64,000 nucleotides of DNA, taken from positions 26,943,540 through 27,007,539 of the forward strand of contig CM055111.1 in the NCBI GenBank assembly GCA_029204225.1, read 5' to 3'. The position numbers and the translations under genes were made by a program. The stretch comes from Diphasiastrum complanatum. Lineage: Eukaryota; Streptophyta; Lycopodiopsida; Lycopodiales; Lycopodiaceae. The notes under the pieces were generated by a model. The model was not told the DNA's origin and did no database searches. It saw nothing but the letters and a program-made list of their open reading frames with translations. Positions 21,446 through 33,734 of this stretch are shown one piece after another. Each line of letters begins with the position of its first letter. The first letter of the stretch is position 1.

Positions 21446-24400
21446 TCACATTTTTCTTGTGATATACCATGGTCAGTCAACGCCCAGAAGCCTCACACCA
21501 CTGATCACTGTCGTGCTCATTTTTTTGGATGTCTTCTTTTAAATGCTCCAAAGTAGCATTGGAATGACTCCCCTTTCTTGTAGTTATGGAAACTAACCAA
21601 CATTTGAATTGCACTCCAATACATTGACTAAAAACTACCATTGACTACCTAATTAGCCGAACCTATTTATGCTAGAAGCTAACAAACATCTAAATTGCAT
21701 TCCAACAAAACTAGGCAGGAAGGGGCAGGTTGCATTATTCCTTGTTTATGAACTTGCATGAATAAAACCAAAATTTCATGTGCTTTAGGCTATATAAAAA
21801 ATATATGGTTATATATGCCTTGCTTGTACGTCTAATTGACCTTTTATTGAACCCATCCAACTTGTGGCTTGAGCATATTTGCAAATAGCTTTAAGATCAT
21901 AGATTGAAGATCGTGATCACATCGTTCCATTCAAAATATTAAGATAAATGATGATCCCTCCAATAATACATATTAAATATAAATGTTCAAGTTTTCGAGT
22001 GGCAAACTTCAAAAGGATCAATGGAGACGACACAGACACCTTGATCTGACTTTCTATTACAATATGAAAAAATGCAAGAAAAGTATAACAGTTTACGAAT
22101 CTTTTATAACCTTCGTGCGTGACTTTATTTGATATTTTTAGTCACATATCTTGTTTGAGGCTAGATCCTAATGATTTCTGCGAACTAGTAAGTCCATTAG
22201 ATGTAGCACTGATGATGCACTACTCTAAATAAGGAAATATTGCATCGATATAATTGCAATGATTCAATCATTTCTGCAGCATTTTCATCATGTTCACTCT
22301 AAGTAACACTACAGGATTCACCAGCCTATATTGATTTTCTAGTTCGCTCAAATACTAGATATTACTGAGCCTAATAAATAAAGCAAACTATGCTGACTGA
22401 CAATATTATTTACAACCAAGTCGATCTATGCCGTCTGTAATATTATATAGAAGCATTTTTTTTTCTTATATTGATTTAAGATTATGTTGCATGTACATTG
22501 ACGAAGACACAAATGGTTCTTCCATTTTCTATTTTCAAGCAGATTCTCACTTTTCATGATCAATTGTGAAATGTTTCAAACCCCACTCTCTTGGAGGAAT
22601 CACATATTAATTGTTGCGCTTAAACAACCCGTGATCCTGGACTGGAAGATCCAATATCAATAGAAGTTGTGGATAGGCCTATATATGAAGCCGTAAATCT
22701 CTTGTGCACAACACAATTACATCCAGTTGGAATCAATGTAAAAGTTTCCATTTCAACAGCTATGGATATATACAATTACGTAAATACCAAGTAACGAATC
22801 TGGAAAATGCCAAGAATAATAATTAAACCAGGGATTCGCACAACGGTATCAGCAACTCTTTAATGATGAGATACGGGTGTTGCAACGCAGAAATCGACAC
22901 AAGTCAATTTGATTTATTAAGGGTTTACCACCACCAAAGAATACATAATCTTAATGTGGGAATGATCTAATTTAAGCTTATCGTAGGCTAGAAAATTACT
23001 GCAGATGACACGAACGCTGTCATAAACTAGCTCATTTATCATCCTCGTACATATATTTTTAAAGTTAGAACGCTGTAGAAGACAAGTGACAAGGATCTAT
23101 GTTCTTCTTACAATTAACTATGACAATGAAGATCTAAAGGTCTGACTCTGAACTAGATTAAGCACGAGAAGATTCTGTGCTGATGTCTATATCATGACGA
23201 GAACCTTGTATTGTTCTTTAACGGAGGATTCGTCAGAATCTAATATTCAATATGTGATTCAATAACATATCGATAACTTTTTCTGAGAAAAATAACCTGA
23301 AGCAGCTTACCAAAACAAGCCACTCTAACCTCAACTTTAATTATAGCCAGTGCAGAAAACTAATATCGGCTACAGGTGACGGGTTTACAGGAGCATAGAT
23401 TGTCAAATTTGAAGTTTGTTTGCCCTTGCCATCATGTCTTTTATAAAATTATGTAACAAAAACCAATTTTTATCACGAGACTAATGCCTAATCGCACTAA
23501 CCAGAAGATGTTTGAAGAAATAAAATTGTATTGCAAGTTACTAGAAAAATATAAGTCTGTAAACCAAGTCAGACTGTCAGAGCACCCGTTAAATTGTAAC
23601 TACCAGTTTCATGACTCAAAATGACTACCTAATTGCTATAGACGAATCGCAGAAAGCTCCTGATCATGATCTAAGTGCTTTTGAATCTTGGGGCTGATGA
23701 CCTAGACACAGTAACTTATCTTCCCCGTGACACATCTACTAATTGCCTTTACTTGAGTTTTATCTTCCAGAAGATATTTTTTAGACACTGCAAATGAAAT
23801 GATCGGATTATAAGGTACATGCAATGACGCCTGATACTTTTCCGGTTCAATTTCTTTGTATTATATTTCACAGATCATGCATCGAAACAGCCGCCATATT
23901 TGGACTTCATCACGCTACAGCCTACCCGGCTACGTCAGATTTTTTGAACTCCATTGGTTGATTGAAGCAAAAATTGATCATCATCTTAGCTGGCAAATAT
24001 TTTAATGGGTATGCTTTCAGGAAGAAAACTAAGCAGTACTGGTACCCGCGCAATCTAGCTTCAGCTTTTGATCAGAGAACTAATTCTTACATTCGAATTT
24101 TGTGTGCTCAAAACATGCAGCGATGTATAAGCTTTCAGGCAAGTGAGAGTGCCCTTATAGTCATCTTCGGCAGCCGCACTCTCTTCGCATTCGTTTTTGC
24201 AAGTATAAGGTATTTTTAAAGTTAATCCAAGCATTCGTCATACAATAGCTCTTTTGGTAACATGATTAATTATTATAGCGCGCACGGTATAGAAGGTCAA
24301 TGTACTCCCAAATGAGACTCCTGGAGAGTCCTGCCTGCCTCGTCCAATTCAAAGTGACACCTGCAGGCAGACCACCTCTCAACTACTCTTGAAGACTCAC

Positions 24401-27100
24401 AACCCTCGGATGAGGCCGGAAGAAAACTGGCATAGCATTTGCGGTTGAGATTAAATGGCTAACTTAAGCATGCCAAATTACACTAACTGCTTACATAGCT
24501 TAGCAAATGATTCTAATTTCTGGCAACACAACAAAATCTTGAATCTGAATTTGCTCAAGTATTTAATTTGGTATATTGCTTTGCAAACTAAACATAATGC
24601 TTCAATAAAGGTCTTGTTGATGATGATAAGCCATATATTGTAAGAACGTATAAGACATGGAAATTTTGTAATGATTCAATCCTCTTTATTAGGTCGATCA
24701 TAGAGTATAGTAGTCACTATACCACAGGCCTAATAATCTATGATCGAACTTTTTGAAATATGAATTAATCTTTCTGCTTCTTTCAGTAAACTTAAGAAAA
24801 ACCCCGCACTGGACGAAACACAGCGCTCCGAAGGACAGACAGTACGTTGTTTGGGAAGCTACCACAAATGACAAATCTCTTTTTCTCTTTCTACTCCACT
24901 TTGGCACTTTCCATTCACGATCACAAAGAACACTCACAAATATTTTCTTTCTCTTTCTCCCAGACCATAATCACGTTCTCGGACGTCGAACCTGCTGTCT
25001 TAGCTAGTCATGTACGGCTCTTGATTCTGCCTGAAGAGAGAGAGAGATTAATCTTATATTGTTGTATGTATTTTTTTGAAAAACTTACTGGTCCACATTA
25101 AAAATGAGATTTTACAGGGGATGAATCTCCGGCATCATCTTAACTGTCACATTGAATGAAACACCTCTCTAATCTTATCAGATGAAGATACGTTCCCGGA
25201 AATCTTCTAACTATGTAACCTCTCATGTCAACTGCAAAAGTCCTCCTATTGGCTTCATTTTAATGTCAGATCAAATCATTTGCTAGATGAGAATGTGCCA
25301 TTTTCAAATCGAGCAAAATACTACCTTAAGCCTTACAAGGATTAGTCAAAGGAAAATCAAGGGTGTCAATCTTAAAATCAGATGGAAACTAGGAAATGCA
25401 AAAAGTCGGAGGTAGCTGACGATCTTCGCTACGTTTGTTGCTACCCGACGCGCATGGGAACTTCCAAATCTTAAAAAGAGAATTGCTTGTTTAATGGAAA
25501 CTTCATGAATCCACGTTTGTTCTGGGACCACCTTCCCGTTCTCAATCCAGAACTATTCGATCCTTCTTTCCTCCCAACTCCCATTATTGTCCCATATGCA
25601 AGTTATCTTCCCTTTTAAAAGCCTTAAAATAAGAAGGGAGAGTTACAAGTCATATCATGTGATGCTCGTTAATGGATAGTGTTGGAGGTCATCGTGTAGC
25701 AAACTGCGCTTCAGGTTAGAAGGGCTCCTAATTCCCATATGCAAGAAGCGCAGTAAGAACCTTCTAGAGATCAGGAAATGAGATGTTGAAGGATATTATG
25801 TAAGTCCCTTACAGAACCCATCTACCCAAGGATACAGATAGAAACTTTGTTAGCATCAAATTTTCAATAAGGCGTATGCCCAGCAAAATGGATGCGAGAA
25901 AAAAAGAAGCGGCATATTTAACAACCACCGGAGTTCTGGAGGTGCAAATTTAGTGCCAAGATGTCCCGCTCTTTAGTCCCTTCAAAATAGACATGAACAA
26001 AACTGAGTGGCCTTTTGTGATACAGAGGAAGTACGTCAAGATTTACTTAAAGCATTTATGAATAAAGCTTCACAGCTCTGAAGCTGTAAACTAACTGAAA
26101 GAAATTTTTTCCCTCCATTTCAATGATCAATCTCACTAGTAGGTCGACAAACTTTGGGTAATTTGCGCCTCAACTCAGAAGCACCTTTAATACTAGCCAG
26201 TGACTGGCTCCTCAGTTTTATAGTTTAAACTTCGAAGTTGCAACCTACCTTTCAGAAGGGCATTATCCAGAAGACAAAAAAAAATACATGTTTAGGTTCA
26301 AAAGTCTAGGCTTATAGAATAAGCGTTCCTTGAAGTTAATTAGCTGTAACTTGAAACTTTGAAACCAATTTGAATATTCTTTGTTAAAGGGTTGTTGCTG
26401 TTTGTTGTGCTACACATATCAAAATTTACAGTTGATGTTACGAGCAGCTAAAGCCAAGCAATAACTTGATCACGTCACGCAAAGTCATCCCTAGCAAACA
26501 CAATTGGAATGAAACCTGGAAGATGAGCCAGACATAATAAATGGAATTTGAGAATACTATTTAACTTTTCAAAGATTAACAGCTGCACTGCGATTCTCCA
26601 AAATTGTTAATCATGTAAAATGACCAAATTAACAGGAGACAAGTCTTTCACCCATCGTGAATTTTGCTATGGGAATGGAATCATGCGAATCCAACAACAT
26701 ACTATTCTGAGAAATCTGGATTAAGCTTTAGTGAGCCCATTGATAATTTATTCACAGCAATTTCAGCAGAAAACTTGCTTCTGATAAGCAAATTGCACAC
26801 AGCTGCTAGAAAAGGAAAACGGGAATGAACTATTTATAGGTACATCTGCCTGTGCCATTCTTGATATTTCGACCTCCAAGTTACATGTTTGTCTTGTCGT
26901 ATAATATATAAGCCATCTTCCCGTCTTCCATACAGTAAAAGGGAAGCTGTTGTAAGGTCATACGCAGTTTTTTTAAAAAGCTTGGACTGAAGTTTATAAA
27001 AACAACTACAGTAAATGTTGCATCTTAACGTTCGGCACATGATTTTAATTGTGCTTGTATCGTTGTGCGGAAACCTACACTTCTGGCTATGCGTGATGGA
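21446..27100. other. Long low-repeat stretch, no gene recognised (copy A)
   Basis: Neither strand shows a frame longer than about 100 codons or any familiar domain, and no LTR or transposon motif was recognised. It is downstream of the AHL gene. It matches 55631-61725 with very few base changes. Apart from the hairpin at 24694 there is no obvious structure. Confidence 0.55.
24694..24747. repeat. 54-nt nested hairpin (copy A)
   Basis: Outer arms TCGATCATAGA (24694-24704) and TCTATGATCGA (24737-24747) are perfect 11-bp complements. An inner TATAGT/ACTATA pair (24706-24721) closes on AGTC. It is unchanged at 59317-59370. It could be a small MITE remnant or an RNA hairpin. Confidence 0.65.
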
Positions 27101-27169
27101 AGTTGAACCTGATAGGCTTACTACTGCCAAAGCCTATTACAAATGGTTCCATTTCTGAGAAGAATTAAC

Positions 27170-28006
27170 TCAGAATGGAGGTCGATTACTGGCAGCCCAT
27201 GCTTGAAGGACTTCAGCTGGCAATTGGCAGTTCGTAAGCGGGTTCTGAGATATGTTGTAAAGTGCCATGCCACACGGATCAGTGGATGGTGCTGCTGCAG
27301 GAGAAATTGTAGACATTTGGTTGGGATCCTCATCATCAAGGGGCAAGCGATCGTATGTAGCTCCAACAAAAGAAGTGGCAATCACCAGCACCGGGCTTGC
27401 TGCCATTAGCTGACCCACAATACTGCCACCAAGCAACTGGCCAGGCTGAGATCCTGCCAAAGCTACTGTGAGGCCTGCCACAGCTACGGGTGCCGGAGGT
27501 GGCAAAAATGCTCCTGACAAAGATAGGATCTCGAATCGCCCATGGAACGTAACTGTTGAGCCAGGCGCAGCGAGCTGCCTGAGAGTCACATTCGCCACTG
27601 TACCCGTTCCTCCGAGAACGCATAATCCACGTTGACGCCTCCTTGCAAACGCAGCTAGCGTCTCACCTACATCACAACCTCCTGCAATCTCTAAAACATG
27701 CGGCCTCATTGCGTTTCCGCTATCTCTGGTGATGATAATGGGCGGTTTTGGCTTGTTCTTAGATCCTGGTGGGCGGCCTCTAGGCTTTCGGAGAACTTCT
27801 CCCTCTCCCATTAGCTGTTGATGATCTGGACCTTTTCCTTTACCGTGTCTCCTGGATCCGTTTGGACTGGTGCTGCCACTGTTTTCTTCTTCTGAGTTAT
27901 GTGAACCTCGGGGCTGAAAGGGAAGAGCACCAACAAGCTGGTGACTGTGATTGTGGCTCGACTGATGGTTATGGCTGGACTGGAATCGTGGATTCAAACT
28001 GGCCAT
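27170..28006 (-). CDS. AT-hook nuclear-localised (AHL) protein, copy A
   Basis: An uninterrupted 278-codon frame encodes a plant AHL protein. The His/Ser-rich N-terminus (1-60) leads to one AT-hook at 73-86, with core [10 protein letters not shown] that binds the minor groove of AT-rich DNA. The PPC/DUF296 domain spans about 101-220: it opens [17 protein letters not shown], carries the family's [18 protein letters not shown] segment (156-173) and ends [12 protein letters not shown]. The C-terminus is NRPPF, as in many type-I AHLs. A single AT-hook and no intron fit the intronless clade A (type I). Such proteins form homo- and heterotrimers in the nucleus and repress or tune growth, flowering and hormone genes. 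The Met at 28006 is chosen because it starts the conserved N-terminus. It is identical in protein to copy B. Confidence 0.95.
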   Translation of the reverse strand: MASLNPRFQSSHNHQSSHNHSHQLVGALPFQPRGSHNSEEENSGSTSPNGSRRHGKGKGPDHQQLMGEGEVLRKPRGRPPGSKNKPKPPIIITRDSGNAMRPHVLEIAGGCDVGETLAAFARRRQRGLCVLGGTGTVANVTLRQLAAPGSTVTFHGRFEILSLSGAFLPPPAPVAVAGLTVALAGSQPGQLLGGSIVGQLMAASPVLVIATSFVGATYDRLPLDDEDPNQMSTISPAAAPSTDPCGMALYNISQNPLTNCQLPAEVLQAWAASNRPPF

Positions 28007-28753
28007 GAATCTACATCTGCTGAAGTGACTTTCTGAGAATCACCTTTCTAACAATCTTTGAGATTTTTAGAGTGTTGATTGTTTCTCGCAGAATTTTCAT
28101 TGGCGGTTGGTCCAGCAGAAGCTTAAATAAAGAAAAATAGAATTTGCAACCACTGATTTTGACAAAACTTTGCAAAGGGTGATAGCATCTACTTTCAAAG
28201 AAAAGCATGTAGCAACAGCAAAGTTGTTTTTTAAATATACCACAAGGCGTAAGAGACCTGATGAACAATGTACTGGCTCCTTCAAAAAGTTTGGCTTCTG
28301 ATGCTACTACTCAATTGAGGAGGAAAGGAGGAAATTTCTCCAAGGCTCCAAGATAATAGCGTGAAGATGGAGTAGAAGCTAGATGAAGGAGAGAGCCCCC
28401 GGCTGCAAAGAGGAAAATGTTTCAAGACGCGACATCTGCTAATGAACAAAGTATTGAAGTCTTAAGATCAAAGTTCGGCTTCCGATGCTCCCACTGCGTT
28501 CAGAAGGATGAAAATTCTCCATGGTTGAAGGATGTGCGCGTGTAGAAAGAATTAGAAGCTAGAAGAAGGAGAGAGCGGGCTGTGAGGAGCAAAAAGAGGA
28601 GCTGGTGGTGGGGTAGATCGAGCATAGTTTGGTGGTGGGTGGACCAGGTTCTGCGCATGGGATCGCACAATAATCTACCTTCTCACCATCTGCAAGTCTT
28701 TCGTTCTTTCTCAACACCTACACAAGAAAGCGCGAGCTCGCTCTCCCTTCCTG

Positions 28754-28794
<41 letters not shown>

Positions 28795-28850
28795 CGATTA
28801 CAGTTTCACCTTTGTCTATCCGTCCTTCCTATCGCTCAGTAAAAGTCCCA
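28007..28850 (-). promoter_or_regulatory. Long 5' leader of the AHL gene (copy A)
   Basis: About 0.8 kb lies between the predicted TATA box and the start codon. Two related blocks of about 140 bp, spaced about 180 bp apart, occur at 28262-28420 and 28442-28600. Both have a GGCTTC.GATGCT start, a TTCTCCA middle and a GAAGCTAGA.GAAGGAGAGAG end. The leader also carries the CT tract at 28755. A leader intron cannot be excluded. Confidence 0.4.
28755..28790 (-). repeat. (CT)18 tract in the AHL leader (GA on the gene strand)
   Basis: 36 bp of pure CT on the plus strand, so GA-rich in the sense of the gene. GA tracts near plant promoters can bind BPC/GAGA-binding factors. Copy B has only 14 bp (63380-63393), accounting for the 22-bp offset change between the copies. 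Confidence 0.9.
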
Positions 28851-28868
28851 GCTCAAAATTGCTAAGAT

Positions 28869-28876
28869 CTTATATA
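28869..28876 (-). promoter_or_regulatory. Putative TATA box of AHL copy A
   Basis: The minus strand reads TATATAAG, upstream of the CT-rich leader. A start site about 30 bp further would be near 28840. It rests on sequence alone. Confidence 0.45.
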
Positions 28877-28879
28877 CTG

Positions 28880-31800
28880 CGGCTCTTTTGGACGATCCAA
28901 AAGCTCCGTTCATTTGCAACCACTTCAGCCTAGAGAGAGAATTAAGGTCAAAGTTGTACAAAGCAAGAAATAGGCCATTTCTAAATGTCACCCTAAATCC
29001 GACAAAAGAGTGATATTGAAATTAGCACATCAACTTGCTCATGTGCAAAACTCAAGTGGATTTCTTCTCATGTCCTTCACTTAGTCTCTCTTGATCATTG
29101 AGCAACAAGGATCCAAGGAATTAGATGGGTTTACCTAATAATCCAAATGACTATGGAGTTTTTAAAATGACATAATGTATGGGGTTGGGAATAATGCTCA
29201 TTAAATGTGGTAACTTTTTGGCCTTGCCCTAATATTGTGTTGAGGTTGGCCGATGGAGTTTGGAAGAAAGTCAATTTTAAAGGACAAATCTTGATGGTGA
29301 CCTAAACTTTTGATTAAGTTGAGACCTTGGTTAAAGGCCCATCTATCCCACATGTAAGTGATCGTGCATGGATGGAAAAGAGGCAATGAAAAAAAAGTGA
29401 CTTGCATGCACATTTTGCTTTTGCTTTTTTTTATTATTATTATATGCAATCGATCCATAACAAGCATGCATCTCATTAACTGTCTGCATTGTGCCTGACA
29501 AAGTTTGCATGTATGAACCTATTTAATGTGCATGTTAAGCAAAAACTTCATGTAAGGCAAACCCGAAACTTCCTTCCAAATTCTTCAGGGAAGAACTTAA
29601 GCATGCACAACCTTTCGTTGTTTGCATTCCTATGAGCCACAAATGTCTATATCAAAGCTTCTTTGAATCATGCTCCTAGGCTTTTGTGTTTTATCTTTGA
29701 AGTACAGGGATCAAATGCTTGTTTAGCCAACAAATTGAAGCCAAATTTTAATCAAATTGGGCAAATCTTTTTCTCTCCTAGTAGGTGTAGATGGGCATTG
29801 CATAGTGGAATAGATTCTGCTCAAAATCTTTGTAAGCCAAAAGGGTACACCTTTGTTGAAAGACCATCAGTAGAGGGCAAATTTTTATAAAGTTTGGGTA
29901 CTATGATTTTGGATAGACAACCAGTGCACTTTTCTTTTTCCTAGCAGCTTGGCGACCTTGATCTGCAAGTAATACCAGCCACCAACCAAGTGCATTTCTG
30001 ACTTTTCCTATTAATGAAAATTTTAGTTCAGACCTATACTTGGTCAATCAAACATGTCTGCTAAAAAAAAAATTTGTACTTTGTGAAAATTTGAGATCCA
30101 AAGATGATCCTAAATATTAGATTCAGGCCAAGTATAGTTACATCAACAATCACTTCCTTTGATGTTAGGCAACTTCTACACTAGCTCACTAGTCTGATCA
30201 AAACTAATTAACATTAGATTTGATCATAAACCTTCATAAATAGGGTACACTATAGCAAGAAAGCTTTTAATGCATTATAAAATCGACATCTATCAAGCAT
30301 ATATCACAATATCTACACAAATGTCAAAGAGAACCAAAGATGAAATCATAGTATTCCTCCAAAATCTTTCACAAATGAAAATGGACAATATGGTTCTATT
30401 TTCTCCACACCCTAATTGTTATTTATAGCTAGGAGCGATGACTCTTAGATGGGCCACATGATAGCCCTCAAAAATGTGGGGGCATGTCGGAGGTAGAGTG
30501 ATACCTTCGACCTACGTGTCATCATCTGATTGGGCATGGTGCTGCCAGTTGGCAAGAGGCTGTCTCCAAAGGCTAGCCTGTCTCTGGAGGTTGAATTTTT
30601 TCACATCCGGAGGCAGGAAGGAAGTAGGAGAAAATATTTTCAAAATATTCCCTCCTACCTCCTCCATGTGGCCCAGCCTTCTCTCTCCTCTTTATCTCTA
30701 GAGTCATTTGCCCTAACTTAGCCACCATTTGGCCAAAATTAGCTATATTAGCAGGACCGAGAAGCTCTACCTTATGCAAGAGTATCACATCTCCCATAGC
30801 TTGAGAGAGCTCTGAGATACAAAGAAATTAGCTTGTGATATGGCATAGTTACTTGCAAAGGATTTGAACAAAAGAGCAACAATCAATCGGAGCACATGAC
30901 AGAGAAAATGTTTTAAATAAACTCCCACAACCATAGGAATACTTTATGAAAAAACAATGTCGAAAGATTGCAATCCTCACAAATCAAGGTCCACCTTGTG
31001 AATTGACAGTGAACAGTCATTCACAAGACAAGTCTTATGTAGGTGCACAAAGGAAAAAGATAAGCCTACGAGAAAAAGACTTAATACAATCCAGCTATGT
31101 TTGAAGATATTTCTTTAACATAGAAGATGAATTTTGAAAGGAAGACAAAAACTTGTGTGCGGGCCTAAAAGCCTAAGGGTGTGAAGTTGAGAACATGCAT
31201 CTGCAAGGAACCCCAGTGTCTCATCGATCATTTCTTGGCAAAATGATGCATCTAGTATCTCCAAGGTTTCTCATTGAGTGTTTTGCAAGAGCCAAAAGAC
31301 AGCCTCTTTGGTACAAAGGTCGAACATATTTTAGTATAAGTGATGTTAATATTCTATAATGGCTCCATGCCAACCAGAGCAATAATAATAATGCATAGTT
31401 CAGCAACACTCGATTTGAAGTCCACTTTCAACACGTATTAGTGTTTTAGCAACCCATTACCATTTCATTTTCATTGCTTATTATTGATTTCATTGCTTGC
31501 TTGCTTGTGCTTATGCTTTCATTGCTTCTTGTTTGTGCTTGTGCTTGTGCTTGTTTCTTGTTACTTTAGGAAATTTAGTTGCAATCTAGTTTGAATATTA
31601 TTCTTTCTTCCTATATTATGATTGAAATTGTTTATAATAATTTTACTTCCATTAGTTTAGATTTTTTGTAGTTGATCAATTTTTTCATACAATTTCAGTT
31701 TTAATTTCATTATGTGTTTTATGTGGTTAGTAATTGTCCCTCTATTCTTGATTTCCAGTGGAAGTGGTGGACAACACCATCAGTGTGACCCACTATCTAG
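28880..31800. other. Non-coding stretch, no gene recognised
   Basis: Up to 29397 it is part of the duplication (AHL upstream region). Beyond that, only short frames without recognisable domains are present. GTGCTT hexamers repeat near 31505-31552. Confidence 0.5.
30624..30658. repeat. Inverted repeat, 17-bp arms
   Basis: GTAGGAGAAAATATTTT and AAAATATTCCCTCCTAC are reverse complements except for two bases and are separated by one base. It might be the core of a small foldback element. Confidence 0.65.
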
Positions 31801-31803
31801 GTG

Positions 31804-32430
31804 TGTGAAAATTGTCAACTAGTGTAGTTGATTTATCTGGGCAATTTTGAGGCCAAAATGAAATCTCAACTTAGAGATAGATTTATACTTCTCAGTAAAG
31901 GCCTAAATAGTGTTTGTACTATTTTTGGCAAGTAGATAAATGGATGAGGTCAGGATCTGGACCCATTCTAATTGGCTAATTTTGATACATTGCAATACAT
32001 TGATGAAGTACCAATAAGTTACCATTTAGCGCAAGTTCAGGGAAATTGGCCAAATGACATTTTAGCATAGCGGTACCAGCATGGAAAAAGTATCATTGTA
32101 TTCTCTTTTTATGTGGAGAATTCATCTCTTTTGATTCTATGTTCATCTCATGTGTATTTCTCAAGATATCTTGATTTCTAGTGTGTAGAATGTGAATTTT
32201 CTTGTTGATCTTCAATCCACATGTGTGAAATGATGTATGATGCTACTTTTGTATGGACTGGGACAATACCATACTATATCCAAGTGTTTATGATCATATC
32301 TTCATGCATTTCCAAGTGCTAGCATGTGTAAAGTGATGATTTCTGTGTTGTAGCTAAATCTAGATGTGCACTCCAAAGTGGCTAAAGATCTAAGATCCAT
32401 CAAGTATGTTTTGGATCTGATTTTCTCACA
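31804..32430 (+). repeat. Copia-type LTR, ~627 bp
   Basis: The end TTTTCTCACA directly precedes a primer site. TGTGAAAATTG at 31804 is the best start because it pairs loosely with the end. The segment 31890-32070 recurs inverted at 3745-3930. The start is less certain than the end. Confidence 0.55.
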
Positions 32431-32442
32431 TGGTATCAGAGC
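32431..32442 (+). other. Primer-binding site (tRNA-iMet type)
   Basis: TGGTATCAGAGC follows the LTR end; no gag frame follows. Confidence 0.85.
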
Positions 32443-32486
32443 GAGTTATAGGACAAAGTTGGAGCATTTCTCAATTATAGGGGTGG

Positions 32487-32838
32487 ATTTGAGGGCGCCA
32501 TAAATTCTATGTGGATTTGGAGGTGTTTCTATCTCAAATGTTGCTTTTTCAAGTATAGAAAGTGGATCTTTGTGATCCTAGCATCAATTTAAGTCAAATC
32601 ACTTATAGTAGCCCAATTTTTTAACCCACTACTGGAATGTGGAGACAAAAGTTGCTCATGGTATTTGAGGGCGCCATAAATTTTATGTGGATTCGGAGGT
32701 GTTTCTATCTCAAATGTTGCTTTTTCAAGTATAGAAAGTGGAGCTTTGTGATCCTAGCATCAATTTAGGTCAAATCACTTGTAGTAGGCCAATTTTTGAA
32801 ACCACTACTGAAATGTGGAGACAAAAATTGCTCATGGT
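32487..32838 (+). repeat. Tandem duplication, 2 x ~176 bp
   Basis: Two head-to-tail units, both starting ATTTGAGGGCGCCATAAATT (32487 and 32663) and ending GCTCATGGT, differ at about a dozen positions. It lies in the copia leader after the primer site. Confidence 0.85.
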
Positions 32839-32839
32839 A

Positions 32840-33715
32840 GTGGATGTTACATTCTATTAGATGATATTGTAGGGTCAAAGATCTCGCGTAGTAGTAGCCC
32901 TCACGCCTGTCAACAAGGGTTAGAACATTGGATAGGTGCCTAACTATGAATAGATGATATTTTTAGTTAGTTCTCTACTTTTTCCCTAACTCTAACATTA
33001 CTAACACTACTCCTTCCTATCTCTACTCACTCCTAACTAACATTCATCAATATTTTTGAGAAAGGGAAGAGAGGGAGAGAGGAATAGAAAGAGAATAGAG
33101 AGAGTGAGTGAGGGTGGAGGTTAGCTCAAATGCTCCTTGTGCTTGCTAATGGAAAAACTTTAACTATGTAAACCAAAAATTCACAAACTTGAAAGCAAAA
33201 GTTGGAAGCACAATGAAAACATTAGCAAGTAGTGAATAGCAAATGAGGATGCTTCTCTCCAGAAATTGGTAGAGTTTACTCCTCCTCATTAAGCATGCAA
33301 ATAGAGTACATTTGGTGCCTTTTTATAAATGGGGAAGGCCCTTGCCCCAAAATCCTATTGGCTAATATCCTATCCATTCATCTGACCCAACTTGATCCAC
33401 GGGTCCATAAAAAGTACACTAGAATTCACAAGATTCATGTGAGTCCAAAAGTGGACCCAACTCTAAAAAAGTAAACGCTAACTTTTAAAATGACTTTGGG
33501 CCTCAAGTTTTATTTTAATTACAAAGGGCCCAAGCCTATTATTTCTATTTACAATTAGCTCGCGTGCTCATTGGGCCATGGACTTATACGGGTAGGAAGC
33601 CATGCCCTCGCAGCACATTTATTATTAAATTTATCCCTTTGCTCACATTGTGTTGGAAATACCCCCAACAGGACCCACGGCCTGAAGTAGTGCCAGTCCC
33701 TCGGCACTTCGCCGG
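32840..33715. other. Non-coding, probably LTR remnants
   Basis: A purine-rich tract occupies 33058-33120. A palindromic TGTTGG...CCCAACA stretch at 33650-33669 looks like an LTR terminus for the minus-strand copia that follows. The other end of that LTR was not located. Confidence 0.35.
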
Positions 33716-33734
33716 TTCAGTAAAGGGAGCGCTT

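Larger units (their letters stand above)
15711..29397 (+). repeat. Segmental duplication, copy A
   Basis: From GAGTCTGTGG at 15711 the sequence matches copy B starting at 50060, in the same orientation. Alignment by eye gives offsets of 34349, 34307 and 34306 over the LTR, 33799 after a missing piece at 17037-17580, 34185 from about 19.6 kb, 34623 after a 438-bp tandem duplication in B, 34625 at the AHL gene and 34603 at the window end. Position 29397 matches base 64000, so the right boundary is not reached in copy B and the true length is unknown. Confidence 0.95.

Noticed and set aside
23962-24219. 85-codon plus-strand frame kept in both duplication copies
   Set aside because: Identity is explained by the recent duplication and gives no evidence of selection; no domain or codon signal seen.
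26834-27130. 98-codon minus-strand frame just downstream of the AHL stop
   Set aside because: Lies in the probable 3' untranslated region and has no recognisable features.
27143-27409. 88-codon plus-strand frame across the AHL 3' end
   Set aside because: It overlaps the AHL gene on the other strand and has no family features. The same holds for 27121-27381 and 27336-27623 and for the copy B versions.
30474-30701. 75-codon frame over the inverted repeat
   Set aside because: No family features and a frame on the opposite strand overlaps it; both are likely chance.
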